The position numbers were made by a program, and so were the translations under genes. A stretch of DNA of 64,000 bases from Vicia villosa (lineage: Eukaryota > Streptophyta > Magnoliopsida > Fabales > Fabaceae): the NCBI RefSeq assembly GCF_029867415.1, contig NC_081185.1:69821156-69885155 (forward strand), written 5' to 3'. Shown here in pieces: positions 34,052-45,548 of the stretch. The notes below the pieces were generated by a model that did no database searches, was not told the origin of the DNA, and worked only from the letters and a program-made list of their open reading frames with translations. The number at the start of each line of letters is the position of its first letter. Within the stretch, counting starts at the first letter, position 1.

Positions 34052-34321
34052 GTTTTATGTTTTGTTTTCTTTTAGTATGCAGATGTGAACGTGCTTTGTT
34101 TGTGCAAGAAATTTATTTGTCATTTTTCAGAAATGGAAAAGGAATAAATGCAAGAAAAGACAATATTTTCAATACCAAAATGCAAAGACAATTTTATTAA
34201 TAAACTTCGAACTTGAAAGTAAATGGGGCCCTTACAAACTAGCTCTATGCTTCGGGCGAGGCATGAGCGTTATTGTTTTTCTTTATTTAAAAGGGAAATA
34301 AAACACACAAAAGCAAATTAC
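34044..34321 (-). other. Putative intron between protease and polymerase frames
   Basis: On the minus strand a donor CAAA|GTAATT (34321) and an acceptor GTGCAG|A (34044) bound a 278-base AT-rich segment. A near-consensus branch site TACTAAAA lies ~30 bases before the acceptor. Removing it joins ATTTCAAA to ATCACCTTC and continues from ...VFIS into KSPSDTTDNN of pol without changing frame. The unspliced frame ends at TAA directly at the donor. An intron at this position is an established feature of Ogre elements; use of these exact sites is inferred. Confidence 0.7.
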
Positions 34322-34625
34322 TTTGAAATGAAAACTATCTCCGGTATCTCCAGGCTTGTCCAATTCTGAAGCTGTTCTCCTGGCCTGATTTCTCGAATGA
34401 AATTGGACGTCCCTTCTTGAGAATCCTGATTGGACACCATAGCCACATGTTCATAACCGCCAGTCACAAAAGTTTGCATTATTGGGGGAAATGGTCGTTC
34501 TTCTTTCTTAATGCTTGTGGCCTTGGTGGGTTGGTATCCTAACCCCAGGCGATCTTTCTTCTCCAGAACCTCTGGCAGCTTGCCCCAGCCTTTAGTATCG
34601 GCATCCTGCAGATCCTTCCATGATG
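34322..34625 (-). pseudogene. C-terminal continuation of Gag-protease frame (out of frame with upstream part)
   Basis: After the stop at 34592 the protein-like reading continues in another frame: SWKDLQDADTKGWGKLPEVL, RLGLGYQP (a G-patch-like ending) and so on to VFISK at the intron donor. About 100 codons lack a stop. The shift occurs near 34615-34630, so a one-base indel has broken an originally continuous Gag-protease frame. This is the frame that would join pol after splicing. Confidence 0.65.
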
Positions 34626-36350
34626 TTACCCGCCCTTCTTATCTTCTCCACTGGTAGTGTGATAGCAGTTGCAATTTCTAGAGCTTGAAATGCGGTACCC
34701 AATGCTTCGTCTCCAGCCTCAATATATCTGTATGAGTTTAGATTGCTGACAAATATATCCTCTTCTCCATTGATAGTCACTATGGAGTTCCCATTCACAA
34801 ACTTTAGTTTCTGATGGAGGGTGGAGGTGACTGCCCCAGCTGCGTGAATCCAAGGACGTCCTAGTAGGCAGGTATAAGCTGGCTCGATTTCCATCACTTG
34901 GAAGTTGATGCAGAAGGTGTGGGGACCAATTATGACAGGAAGGTCTACTTCTCCAAACACCGGACTCTGTGATCCATCGAAAGCCTTAACCACCAGACGA
35001 CTAGGTCTAACCACAAGTCCTTCTAAGGCTATCTTGTCAAGTGTTGCTTTTGGCATCACGTTTAAGGATGACCCTGTGTCAATCAGAACTCTAGCCAGAT
35101 GAGCCTTCCCGCATTGCATGGAGATATGCAAGGCTTTGTTGTGTGACTTTCCTTGTAGGGGTAGCTCATTGTCACTGAAACCCAGGCATGCCCCAGCAGT
35201 TAGATTGGCCACCATCCCATCAAATTGATTGACTGTGATGTCCTTAGTTACATGGGCAGCGTTTAGGATCTTCATCAAGGCATCTCGATGCTTCTCGGAG
35301 TGTATCAATAATGATAAGAGCGATATTTTAGATGGTGTCTGTTGCAACTGATCCACCACTCTATAATCACTCTTCTTAATCAGGGCGAGAAACTCCTCAG
35401 CATCCTTACTAAAAGTTTCTTTATCCTTAGGTTCAGCCTCATCACTTGGTCTCGTAACAACTTGTTCTCCGGATTGTGTCAAGTTTTCACTAGACGTTGG
35501 TGGTGCCTGCGTAGTTTTGAATATGCGCCCGCTACGGGTCATGCCCCCAGGTCCAACAATGCTTGACACTGCAGTATTGGTATCGGTCTCGTACTTCCAT
35601 GGTACTGCTTTCATCTTGTCCAAAGGGTATGGTCCTCTGATTGGGATGATCCTAGTGTGCTCTTGTACAGGTATTACCAGTGGTGGTCTAGAGCATGGGA
35701 TAATCAACGGTTTTCTTGCCCCTTGTGCAGGTATCATTAGAGGCTCGTTTCTCTCCACCATCGCCACATATTCCTCCTCAGGGTGTTCCTCCAGTTGGAT
35801 CAACCCTTGATCCATGTGCCTTTGCAAGGTGTCTTTGAAAGCTTCGTTATGTTCTAGGATAAACCCCTTTATAAGAAGATACCTCTTAAGTGCATCTATG
35901 GGGGAGTTCCGTTGTTGAACCAACTCTTGCTCATTGACAGCTTCTATTGCATTGATTGCGCCTTCATGGTGTGGCATCGGGTTCGTCTTTACATTGGGTT
36001 TGTCAAAGGCAATTGCCCCTGATTCAATTAAATTCTGAACGATGTGGCTGAAGGCCCAACATTTCTCCAGGGTGTGCCCGGGAGAATTGGCGTGAAATTC
36101 ACACCTTTCATTCGGTTTGTAATTGGGCATGAGCTTGCCTGGAGGAGGAGGTGGCAGTGGTCTAACCTCTACCAAAGATTCATTTATTAAATATTTCAGA
36201 ATCTCTTTCTTGGAAGTAGGTAGCGGATCGAATCTCCTTGGTCCTCCCTGAAACCGGTTTTGTCGTGGTGGGTATGTCATAGGAGGTCTAGTTTCCTGAT
36301 GCCCTACAGCATTAGTCTCTCCTTCCTTCTTTTTTAGGGATTCACATAGG
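34592..36350 (-). pseudogene. gag-pro: Ogre/Tat Gag (C-terminal part) and protease, N-terminally truncated
   Basis: The ATG-initiated frame covers 36280-34592 (562 codons), but the same frame is open further upstream (YKFLCESLKKKEGETNAVGH) until it hits the junction with the array at about 36342. It contains a cysteine/histidine cluster C60-x2-H63-x5-H69-x4-C74 at the end of Gag, a proline-rich linker and the aspartic protease site VLIDTGSSLNVMP (DTGS at 401-404) with the second conserved block FCINFQVMEIEPAYTCLLGR. The large N-terminal Gag domain that assembles particles is missing. A premature shift lies near its end. Confidence in identity is high; it cannot make a complete Gag. Confidence 0.88.
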
Positions 36351-36704
36351 AATTTGTAATGTTTTTAGGGATTCGAGCAATGCAAATGGCGCAATGCTCA
36401 AGATAAGAGTACGTCTTGCTTATCCCTCGTGCGGGAGCCCCAAGCAACTTCCACACATGTACAAGAGATGATTACCAACTTAGCTTCGATATCCAAACCA
36501 TCTGGAGTGAGTAAGTGACCCTTGCAGTTTTCTTTTTGACATCAGGCACAAACCAACAATATCTAAATCATCAGAGTCACGACTTTTTATGGCTTCCAAA
36601 CATATCTCCAAGAGGTGAACCTTTTGTCAATTTCAATACTCGGAAACTTGAAGACTTCAGTGATGTGAATTCTCCTTACTAAGAACAAGAATCTCAACAT
36701 CATT

Positions 36705-37217
36705 TCAAACATTATGATTCATAAGACCTTCTCTTGAGGTGAGATTAACATTGCATTTGGCCTCTGAGGAACTTGTCTCAATTCTTCTTGTCAAAGAGAA
36801 AAGGCTTGAATGACCTCCATACACTTGATTCATGTCAGTCCCTATTTCTGTTCTCATCTCGGTCAAAACCCCACGGAGTTGTTCCAATGTCAAGTTTTGA
36901 GCACGTAGCGGCGAGAAGCCAATTGTCTTGTTGATGTCAAAGTCTGAGTAGAAAAGGCCCCCACAAGCTTCTGGTAGAACCATGAAATGCATGATAGTAT
37001 GAATGCATGTTTTATTTATGAGAGATCCTAAAGTCTTTTCACACACTTTGTTTTTCTTTTTTGGAATCAAAGCTTCTCTTTTTTTTTTGTATAGAATATC
37101 TTTTCTTTTCTTTTTCGCTTTTCTATTTCCTTTTTCTTTTTCTCCTTCCTTTTTTTTTTGGAAATAGACTTTAGGATCTTTCATAAATGAAGTGGACAAA
37201 ACAATGATGTTATGCAA
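36705..37217 (-). other. 170-codon open frame in the leader, function unknown
   Basis: The frame recurs intact in all three units (also 48973-61485 and 60973-61485 positions 48973-49485 and 60973-61485), with only two visible changes (K/E and I/M). It has a lysine-rich stretch encoded by a low-complexity pyrimidine tract (plus strand 37080-37160) and a C-terminal part with LEQLRGVLTEMRTEIGTDMN. It resembles no domain I know. It lies where Ogre elements may carry an extra ORF before Gag, but conservation could simply reflect the recency of the duplication. Coding status is doubtful. Confidence 0.25.
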
Positions 37218-37915
37218 TGCAAGAGCATGGGATCAAGGTCCATATAATCTTAGTAACCACCGTACAATCCTCTGAATAACTGATACAGGTCAAATGTCAC
37301 AGGATCAAAGGTCCGACACCTTTTTGAATACCAGGAAAACCAATAGTCACCAACAGAACAGAATAGTCACCAACATAACAGAATAGTCACCAACGGTACC
37401 TGTCATGTATATCCCACCCCACTCACAGGTGTAGTCTAGGTCAAGGTAGGTCAATGGCTTCCAGCGTTATCAGTTCTCCTGAAACACCATCATTGTCGCA
37501 AATACATGCCAACAACGGTATCTCATTTGAACCTCGACTGGTCGTGGGTCTCATGATCGCGATCAACAGAACCTGACATTCTGTTGGCGTCATGACTATC
37601 CACTCTGTCCTAGGTATCCTATGTGTCACTCTGGCCTGGGTATTGGGCCTTTTACCTCATAGAACATCCCACCCAACCTGCAAACAGAGAAAATATGTGG
37701 TCCCCACGGGGACCCATAATATAGTCCAGATGCATGCGGAAAATAAACATGATATGCAAGCGGGAAAGTAAACAGGACATGCGAAACATAAAATAAATAC
37801 ATAAAATAAATAAATGCACGCATAGACAAAACATAGCACACCCAGTAAATAAACAAACAAACGGATAGGCTAGGATCGACTCACTAAGGATGGACCAGCA
37901 ACAGGTCTAGCAACA

Positions 37916-37933
37916 TCCCCAGCAGAGTCGCCA
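37916..37933 (-). promoter_or_regulatory. Primer binding site, unit A
   Basis: On the minus strand TGGCGACTCTGCTGGGGA follows the LTR end (...GTGCGACA) after a 2-base spacer. It starts TGGCG, complementary to a tRNA ending CGCCA; Ogre elements are reported to use an arginine tRNA. Identical copies occur at 50184-50201 and 62184-62201, which confirms minus-strand orientation of all three LTRs. Confidence 0.8.
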
Positions 37934-38589
37934 GCTGTCGCACGCTCGCGAAAAATGAACAGAGTTGCCACCAATATATTTATCCCAAAGAGGGAAAGGA
38001 ATATCAGAAAACCTAGAATAAAGAACGAGGTCTTGCGACCAGAGAATCAAGGTACGGGAGTCGGTTATGCGAGGGGAAGGTGCTAGCACCCCTCACGCCC
38101 ATCGTACTCGATGGTATCCACCTATGTTTGTTTCTATCTAAAGGGTGTATAACTATGTCTATGTCTAAATGCGAAATGAATGCAAAATGTAGGGAAAATA
38201 AAGAATTGTACTCGCACGGGCCCTACCCCGCTGCCTACGTATCCTTTTTCAGGAATCAGAGTTACCGTAGCTCGGCTAAAGATTTTCTGTTTGTTTTTGT
38301 GTTTTTTATTGGGCGGAGTCAACGTTCACGTTCTTGCATAAGGGACGACCTACGATGCGTACGAACGGAAATGACATTGCCCTTAGGTGCCAACGAGGCA
38401 AAAGAAAAAGAAATGCTTGGTTTGTGTCTTTTAGGATAGATGAGTGGTGAACAGTTCCCAATACCGGGCCACTCACCACTTTCTCTACTTTGCTTTAGTC
38501 TGAACCATTGTTAGGTGTTTTAAAGTGTTTTTGGTTGTGTATTTTTTAAGGGTAATTTGTTTGCGAGTCGAATCACATAAAAATGTATA

Positions 38590-38862
38590 ATGATCGAGAA
38601 GCAGATTAGGGAATGAATCCCACTCACTTCCATCCAATTATGTAATGTTTGAGAAACAGATTAGAGAATGAATCTCACTCATTTCTCTCCCATTAATTAA
38701 TGTTTGAGAAACAGATTAGGGAATGAATCCCACTCGTTTCTCTCCCATTAAGTAGTGACCGAGGAACAGATTAGGGAATGAATCCCACTCGCTTCTATGC
38801 CACTAAGCGATTGAGAAATAGATTAGGGAATGAATCCCACTCATTTCTCAATCACTTTCTTA
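38590..38862. repeat. Five 56-bp direct repeats inside the LTR
   Basis: Each copy contains GAGAAACAGATTAGGGAATG AATCCCACTC-type sequence; the core GGGAATGAATCCC is a small inverted repeat. The same five copies occur at 50858-51130 and 62858-63130. They lie in the part of the LTR close to its 3' end on the element's sense strand. Confidence 0.85.
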
Positions 38863-40439
38863 ATGTGATTCGCATCTTCCTTTTATTAATGTTTTAAAGA
38901 GTTGAAAAGAAAAAGAATGCAAAAGGGAACTAGACCTAACATTCTAATCCATGTCATCTAATCTATAATTGGCCCTAAGGTTGAGGATAACTATCCTATT
39001 TCAATTCCCCTTAACAAAGAAGGAAGAGTCTAAGGGAACATGGCAAGCAATAGCAAGATGTAATCAAAATCAAAGTAAGAAATGAGAGGCTAAGCATGGA
39101 AACGAGAGAAAGAAGCCCCAAGTTAGTAGCAAAACAAGGGATTGAACGTCTCAAATCAAATACAAAAGCACCACGGTATCACCCAAAAATATCCACAAGA
39201 AGTTACCAAAGTATCGCATGCATCGTTACTTACCAATTAGCGGGCAAACATCAATTAATCAAAACAAAAGCAAGTGAACACAATGAGCTAGGCCTCAAGT
39301 CAGTAGCAAACTCAATTGTCTAATTCTAATATCCTATGTCAATCTATGTTAGTCAATTAGCATGAAACAATACAAAACTCTAACCAAAACTAGACAACAC
39401 TAGGTTAATACTAGCTAAACGGTTTCAGGTTGCGAATGAAGTTAGAGACATGCAATCAAATGGTACAAGTCAGTAGCAAATAGCCTATACTAGATGCCTA
39501 GACAATCACAAAGTCATGCCAAGAAGTTCCACACAAAATTACGGGTCATTTGTACAAGTTACGGTGCAATCGTCAACCAAAAACAAGTTATTTACATGTG
39601 CGAAAGAAAAATCGAGTAAAATGGGAAAACATGATTTAAATTTTTCAATTCCGGGTCTTAGGACCTCTAAACATCCCTAATTATATGTACAAAAAGGAAC
39701 CAACATTATTGCATGAATACATTTCAATTTGAGAGCACAAACGTCACAAACGTCTATTAGGAACGCATGTTAATCAAGTCAAACAACACTAACCAAATAC
39801 CAATCAAAACAGAGAAATAGGAGTTCATTTTTTATGTACATTATGATGTATTAGTCTACAGCAACCATACAAAAATTGGTGGTTAAATTCTGATCCTAAG
39901 GTATTAAACAAAATCACTTTGCGAAATTTATCAAAACCGAAAGAAACATGAACATACCAAAGTAAATGATTTATTAAAAATGCACAACTAATTTCTAAAA
40001 ATCTAAAAAAAATACCAAAAACATATACACACATATATCTATCTAAAACCTATTTTTATTGATTTTTTATTGCGTGGAAAAACGAGTAACCAACCTAAAG
40101 TTAGAAGGGAAACAAATTGCACAAGGAGAAAAATCTAACCACACAAGGGGGTGCAGAAGCAAAAAAAGAAAAGCATTGGATCTACACTAGGGCACGTTTT
40201 GGGCCTTGTCCTGGGGGTGGAAATAGAAATTTCGTGACAAGCCCAATGAACTGATCCATATCTTTATTCATCAGATTTCTTTAAGTTAATTAATCATATT
40301 AAATCCAATTAATACTCAGACTTTATGCCAATTTAATTTATTCAGATTTGATCAAAACCTTATGTTAATTTATTTAAATTAAAAGAAATAATAGAGAAGG
40401 AGATTTAGGGTAAAAAATTGTGACCTTTGAGCTACCTCG

Positions 40440-42360
40440 TTCATCACCTTCCTCTTACTCACGGTCAAAACGGCGCCGGAGGAATCCATTCAAACTCCGT
40501 TGAGAATCTTCCCGCACCACCATGAACGACGCTAAGGCCTCGCGTCAAGATCTCTCATCTCACCCAACGGCGGCGGTGGCGACGTACTCCATCTTCTCCG
40601 ATCAAATCGCAGCGTGCACCTTCCTCTTCCGACCAAAGTAACACGGCGGAGACTCCCTCCGATTTCTCTGCTTTCTACTCTGTTTTGTGCTCATGAACCT
40701 CTCGATTCCTGCTCTCTCTGATGAACTCACGGCGGCGCGCGACAGAGTGTTTCACCGTCTCCGATCAAAACTCCAATCGGCGAGTCGTCCGAAGCACCTT
40801 TGATAGCACAGGTTTGTCTTCGAAATCACCTCTCCGCTCCTCGGTTCCTTCTTCCTTTACTTTCTTGCACTCTTTTCGCCTCTGCGTTTTTTTTTGGTTG
40901 TTGTTCGTGATGATGATAATTCTTAGTCGTTAATTGAAGTTGTTGTTGTTTGCAGAGCTTCGGTGATGTTGTGAGATAAAGATGAAGATCGATGATTCAG
41001 TGTGAAGATCGAGAGAAGATTGAAGGTTGTTGGAGGTTGAAGGTTCTAGGAAGTTGAAGATGATGAAACGTGGATGAATGAAGATTGGAGAAGCCAAGGT
41101 TGGATGATGATGACGGTTCGAAGAATGAAGATACAGAAATGTTGTTGATTCTGTGGAAGAGGAGATGAAGATTGATGGTGAGGTTGACGAATGGTGAAGA
41201 TTGTTGTTATTCTCTGCAGATTTGCGTGATGAAGGTTCAAGGAAGATTAAAGAATTCTGTTACGGCTTTCAGTTACAGGTTTTGTTACGATTCTTTTTCT
41301 CTTGCGTTTCTCAGTGAATTTTTTGTGATGATTAGTTACGGTGATTGCTATGGAGATTTTCTGATTTTTCTTTGTATGGTGAAGGATTCAGTTGAAGAAA
41401 GTGTGAAGAGTCTGTGGAAGATTGAAGATGGTGAAGGTATGAAGATGATTGGAGATTGGAGAGAATGAAGGTGTGGTCATGGTGGAGGGTGGTGATTGAA
41501 TCGGTTTTTCTGTTAGCCTCTTTTTCTCCATTCTGTTAGAGATTAGTTATTGGGTTAGAAAACTGAAAAATGAATTGGTTTCATGTATGTTTGCTTTTAT
41601 GCAGGTTGTTTGAATATTTGTGTGATTATGTATGGAGCTGATTTGGCCCTGAATGCATTGTATGTGAGATATTGAACTGCAGCCTAGGAAATCTTGAATT
41701 AACATGTATGAATGCATGCATAGCTTGTATGTATTGTTATGGTATGTCTCATGAACTTTGCACTTGGTGTTGAACTGTTGTATTGAACTGTGTTGAGTTG
41801 CTTCCTACTGTATGGTAAAAAATGGTCCTTGTGTTAATGAACATGTAGGCTACTGAAAGAGAGTTTTAAATGGTGCTTGATGTTGGACACTGTATTGGGC
41901 TGATGTTCATGTGTGTTATGTTGATTCTTATGGAAACAGGGGCAGGCTTATGGTGTGTAAGCAAAATTGGTTTTTTGTCATGACAGTTAGGATTGGTTAG
42001 ATGTCGGTAACTGAATGCTAACAGGTTTATTATGAGAATGTTATATCTAAGCTTGTTTATGAACATTTCTTTGGCAGGGTACATGGATCTTGATATAGTC
42101 GAAGCGACATGAGGCCAAAGGTTGGAAGATGAATGGAGATGGCTAACGGAATAAGAAAGTGCAAGTGAAGGGTTTTAGCAAAACATGAGTCAACCGTATT
42201 TTTTGTTGCTGAAATTTTCTATGTGGTTGTAATATATGGATTTGTAATGGGAGTTGGACATTTTGAATTTTTATAATGGAATTTGAGTGGCCTTTTTGTA
42301 ATGAATGAGAACCTTTGGACAATTTTTGTAATCTTGTAAATTTCCTTTTATGAATAACTT
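40440..42360 (+). other. Transcript-like segment antisense to the Ogre LTR
   Basis: On the plus strand, opposite to the element, a GC-rich, CT-rich start (40440-40800, unlike the AT-rich surroundings) is followed by a donor ACAG|GTTTGT (40812) and acceptor TTTGCAG (40955). Further pyrimidine-rich acceptors lie at 41604 (TTTTATGCAG) and 42077 (TTTGGCAG), with a TTTGTAATGAATG / TTTATGAATAA-type 3' region near 42290-42360. No long ORF spans the exons. It may be a captured host gene start or an antisense promoter of the LTR. The same layout exists at 52708-54628. Inferred only. Confidence 0.35.
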
Positions 42361-43118
42361 TGAATCCAATGAGTCATCGGATTTATCTCTCGACTTTGTG
42401 GGCATCTCAACGATGTTTCTTCCAATTTTACCTCTAGATCTCAACGACACGAAGAATGATTGAAACTTGGATAATACTTGAATGAGCTTGAATTGAATGT
42501 TGAACTTTTCTTCGAGTAATAAGGCTTTTGCAAATATTCCAAATTCCTTCCACTTTATCTTCCAATCTTGTATGCTTGAGAACTTTGATTCATTTTACAA
42601 AGCTAAACACAAATTCGACTTCAAATTGTTAATGAATCCGAATTCGACTTCACTCCTCAAGAAACCTTGACTTCAATTCGATCTTCTAATCCATATCAAA
42701 CTTGTATGACACGCGCCGAGTAATTGAAACAATAGAACTTAAAATTCCATCTTCAATTAATGGGCCTCAATGAGCACATATCCAAAACTTCTAATTCCTT
42801 TATTTGAGAAACAACTTCATGACTTGATTTGTTCGACAAAGAACCCAAGCAAACTTATTTGAACCCTTGATGGACCACTTAAATATTTAATCTCTTGAGA
42901 AGCTCGGATGACGGTGCTATTGTAGTCTGACAACCTTGAATAATGAGAAGAACTTTAAAACCATAAGGAATCCAAGCTACCACCATCCTTGATCCCACTG
43001 CCAAGTTTATTGATTAATGATGTATGTTATGTTAAATGCCCTAATGGAAAGATACACATGAATGCAAAGCCTAAGCCAGTTAATACTAAAGGGGTAGGAC
43101 AAATTTGGGGTATGACAG

Positions 43119-43131
43119 CTGCCCCTATTTA
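43119..43131 (-). promoter_or_regulatory. Polypurine tract, unit A
   Basis: Minus strand AAATAGGGGCAGC directly before the LTR start, identical to that at 29034 and 55386. Sharing of this tract and the first LTR bases is the main similarity between the two Ogre-like families here. Confidence 0.75.
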
Positions 43132-43493
43132 ATCGTCTTAAACCTGAAGGTGAGATTGACGCTAGCCTTTCGAACATTCGAGGTGGAAGAAGATTAAATA
43201 TCCAAGTACCAGAAATTTGTCCTAAAGAGAAGATGGTGTCATTGTTACCCTTATTTTTTTTTTGTTGATATCTGCTGGGGAAAGAGAAGTTATTTTGTTT
43301 TTCTGATGGAGGCATTTATGGTAAGCAATGGTTGAATGGTGATAGCTTGTAACGTAGCCAAAGTGCCAATACAAGGTTCTCGATGGAAATGATTGTTGTA
43401 TAAAACTGTGATTGGAAAGTACGGGTTTGATGGAAGGATAGGATCTACTGACCCAAAAAGAAAACAAGGATAAATGACTAGAAACTAGGGTAA

Positions 43494-45548
43494 GATCAAT
43501 GGACCTACGACCCACAAGAATTGAAAAAGATGAGGATAAGGTCAACGGACCTACGATCCACAAGAATGAAAAAGATGAGGATAAGGTCAACGGACCTACG
43601 ACCCACAAGAAATGAAAAAGATGAGGATAAGGTCAACGGACCTACGATCCACAAGAAATGAAAAAGATGGGGATAAGGTCAACGGACCTACGATCCACAA
43701 GAAATGAAAAGGATGAGGATAAGGTCAACGGACCTACGATCCACAGGAAATGAAAAAGATGAGGATAAGGTCAACGGACCTACGATCCACAAGAGTGCAA
43801 AGGATGAGGATAAGGTCAACGGACCTACGATCCACAAGAATGAAAAGATGAGGATAAGGTCAACGGACCTACGATCCACAAGAAATGAAAAGGATGAGGA
43901 TAAGGTCAACGGACCTACGATCCACAGGAAATGAAAAAGATGAGGATAAGGTCAACGGACCTACGATCCACAAGAGTGCAAAGGATGAGGATAAGGTCAA
44001 CGGACCTACGATCAACAAGAATGAAAAGATGAGGATAAGGTCAACGGACCTACGATCCATAAGAATGCAAAGATAAGGATAAGGTCAACGGACCTACGAT
44101 CCACAAGAATGAAAAGATGAGGATAAGGTCAACGGACCTACGATCCACAAGAATGAAAAGATGAGGATAAGGTCAACGGACCTACGATCCATAAGAATGC
44201 AAAGATGAGGATAAGGTCAACGGACCTACGATCCACAAGAATGAAAAGATGAGGATAAGGTCAACGGACCTACGATCCACAAGAATGCAAAGATGGGGAT
44301 AAGGTCAACGGACCTACGATCCACAAGAAATGAAAAGGATGAGGATAAGGTCAACGGACCTACGATCCACAGGAAATGAAAAAGATGAGGATAAGGTCAA
44401 CGGACCTACGATCCACAAGAGTGCAAAGGATGAGGATAAGGTCAACGGACCTACGATCCACAAGAATGAAAAGATGAGGATAAGGTCAACGGACCTACGA
44501 TCCACAAGGATGCAAAGGATGAGGATAAGGTCAACGGACCTACGATCCACAAGAATGAAAAGATGAGGATAAGGTCAACGGACCTACGATCCACAAGGAT
44601 GCAAAGGATGAGGATAAGGTCAACGGACCTACGATCCACAAGAATGAAAAGATGAGGATAAGGTCAACGGACCTACGATCCACAAGAATGAAAAGATGAG
44701 GATAAGGTCAACGGACCTACGATCCATAAGAATGCAAAGATGAGGATAAGGTCAACGGACCTACGATCCACAAGAATGAAAAGATGAGGATAAGGTCAAC
44801 GGACCTACGATCCACAAGAATGCAAAGATGAGGATAAGGTCAACGGACCTACGATCCACAAGAATGAAAAGATGAGGATAAGGTCACAGACCTACGATCC
44901 ACAAGAATGCAAAGATGGGGATAAGGTCAACGGACCTACGATCCACAAGAAATGAAAAGGATGAGGATAAGGTCAACGGACCTACGATCCACTGGAAATG
45001 AAAAAGATGAGGATAAGGTCAACGGACCTACGATCCACAAGAGTGCAAAGGATGAGGATAAGGTCAACGGACCTACGATCCACAAGAATGAAAAGATGAG
45101 GATAAGGTCAACGGACCTACGATCCACAAGGATGCAAAGGATGAGGATAAGGTCAACGGACCTACGATCCACAAGAATGAAAAGATGAGGAAAAGGTCAA
45201 CGGACCTACGATCCACAAGAATGAAAAGATGAGGATAAGGTCAACGGACCTACGATCCATAAGAATGCAAAGATGAGGATAAGGTCAACGGACCTACGAT
45301 CCACAAGAATGAAAAGATAAGGATAAGGTCAACGGACCTACGATCCACAAGAATGCAAAGATGAGGATAAGGTCAACGGACCTACGATCCACAAGAATGA
45401 AAAGATGAGGATAAGGTCAACGGACCTACGATCCACAAGAATTGAAAAGGATGAAGATAAGGTCAACGGACCTATGATCCACAAGAATGAAAAGATGAGG
45501 ATAAGGTCAACGGATCTACGATCCACAAGAATGAAAAGAATGAGGGTC
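43494..45548. repeat. 44-bp minisatellite, unit A, about 46 copies
   Basis: The consensus unit is GGTCAACGGACCTACGATCC plus ACAAGAATGAAAAGATGAGG plus ATAA, with 44-46-bp variants (AAGAAATG, AGGAAATG, AGAGTGCAAAGG, AGGATGCAAAGG). Variants follow each other in recurring order, giving higher-order periods of 181 and 622 bp. It lies just inside the polypurine tract, as does the 43-bp array of the other family. Open frames through the array exist on both strands but only reflect unit lengths and lack of stops. Confidence 0.95.

Larger units (their letters stand above)
37936..43118 (-). mobile_element. LTR 1 of the tandem array (5,183 bp)
   Basis: On the minus strand it begins TGTCATACCCCAAATTTGTC (43118), preceded by the polypurine tract, and ends ...CGCGAGCGTGCGACA (37936), followed by the primer binding site. 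LTR 2 (50204-55385) is nearly identical. It has a five-copy 56-bp internal repeat (38590-38862) and, on the opposite strand, a segment that looks like a spliced transcript (40440-42360). It serves formally as 5' LTR for the sequence to its left and 3' LTR for the sequence to its right. Confidence 0.88.

Noticed and set aside
24554..43118. Interpretation as one intact full-length Ogre element with LTRs at 24554-29033 and 37936-43118
   Set aside because: The two LTRs do not resemble each other beyond the terminal bases, Gag lacks its N-terminal half, and the sequence left of 37936 is identical to that in the non-autonomous units. A chimera fits better.
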